The notes beneath the pieces are model-generated. The model was not told where the DNA came from. It did no database searches and saw only the letters and a program-made list of their open reading frames with translations. DNA of 14,610 nt from Rickettsiales bacterium (GTDB lineage: Bacteria; Pseudomonadota; Alphaproteobacteria; Rickettsiales; UBA1997). This document shows, one piece after another, positions 14,516-14,610 of this stretch. Location: assembly GCA_028040005.1 (NCBI GenBank), contig JAOFKK010000020.1, forward strand, positions 1 to 14,610, given 5' to 3'. The translations under genes and the position numbers were made by a program. Within the stretch, counting starts at the first letter, position 1, and the number at the start of each line of letters is the position of its first letter.

Positions 14516-14544
14516 AAAACTAAAAATTATAATTTTAAAGTTTT
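14516..14544. other. AT-rich hairpin in the divergent region near the window end
   Basis: AAAACT (14516-14521) pairs with AGTTTT (14539-14544) around a perfect 14-bp palindrome, AAAATTATAATTTT (14523-14536). TGTTTT follows on the plus strand. It lies between the divergent C26 gene and the gene starting at 14578, so it may be a leader structure or operator rather than a terminator. Such AT palindromes are common in AT-rich DNA. Confidence 0.25.
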
Positions 14545-14577
14545 TGTTTTAACAGCCTTATTAATGAATAAATTACA

Positions 14578-14610
14578 ATGACAAATAGCAAAATTTCAGA
14601 TCAACAAGCT
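14578..14610 (+). CDS. Start of a further gene (N-terminal 11 residues only)
   Basis: An ATG at 14578 opens a frame that runs to the window edge, reading MTNSKISDQQA. The wording resembles the N-terminus of alphaproteobacterial malic enzymes, but eleven residues cannot establish that. It is divergent from the C26 gene. No distinct Shine-Dalgarno is seen. Confidence 0.4.
   Translation, partial: MTNSKISDQQA

Overview
The window is about 14.6 kb of very AT-rich DNA (roughly 30% GC by eye). Its core genes look like those of an obligately host-associated alphaproteobacterium, most likely a member of or relative of the Rickettsiales. This is inferred from base composition, the eukaryote-like IleS, a tRNA-dependent amidotransferase subunit, complex I, and scattered short palindromic or MITE-like repeats. 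No rRNA, tRNA or CRISPR array was seen.

Layout. Positions 1-2428 (minus) hold a nearly complete long-chain acyl-CoA dehydrogenase (fadE), cut at its C-terminus by the window edge. A 244-bp divergent intergenic region containing an 84-bp inverted-repeat element separates it from three plus-strand genes: nuoD (2673-3881), a ferritin-like gene (3931-4377) and gatB (4473-5930). A repeat-rich accessory stretch follows (5931-8189). It holds a small predicted membrane protein (6116-6421), a decayed internally deleted second copy of gatB (6496-6761), and a 401-aa protein with a nucleotidyltransferase-like head and a long disordered, locally repetitive tail (6831-8036). It is closed by a 140-bp MITE-like element with a matching 6-bp direct repeat on both sides. 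Next come a site-2-protease-family M50 metalloprotease with CBS domains (8190-9266, minus), a short-chain dehydrogenase (9372-10163) and ileS (10223-12709).

The ileS reading frame stops at about 828 residues, where the family usually has over 1,000, and the stop lies one base before a remnant of the same MITE family. A second palindromic element follows immediately and supplies the last codons and stop of a convergent S66 LD-carboxypeptidase gene (12811-13719, minus). That gene overlaps the 3' end of a class I glutamine-amidotransferase-like (peptidase C26) gene (13694-14443, minus). The pair looks like an operon for gamma-glutamyl or muropeptide turnover. A new plus-strand gene appears to begin at 14578.

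How the genes work together. Most of the window is housekeeping: respiration (nuoD), fatty-acid oxidation (fadE), aminoacyl-tRNA supply (gatB, ileS), iron storage, and envelope and proteolysis functions. The genes are not in their usual clusters; nuoD and gatB both stand alone. The unusual part is repeat-driven remodelling. Two short inverted-repeat families sit at gene ends, at the edge of the gatB remnant, and at the truncated ileS and ldcA ends. The accessory nucleotidyltransferase-like protein is the best candidate for something undescribed.
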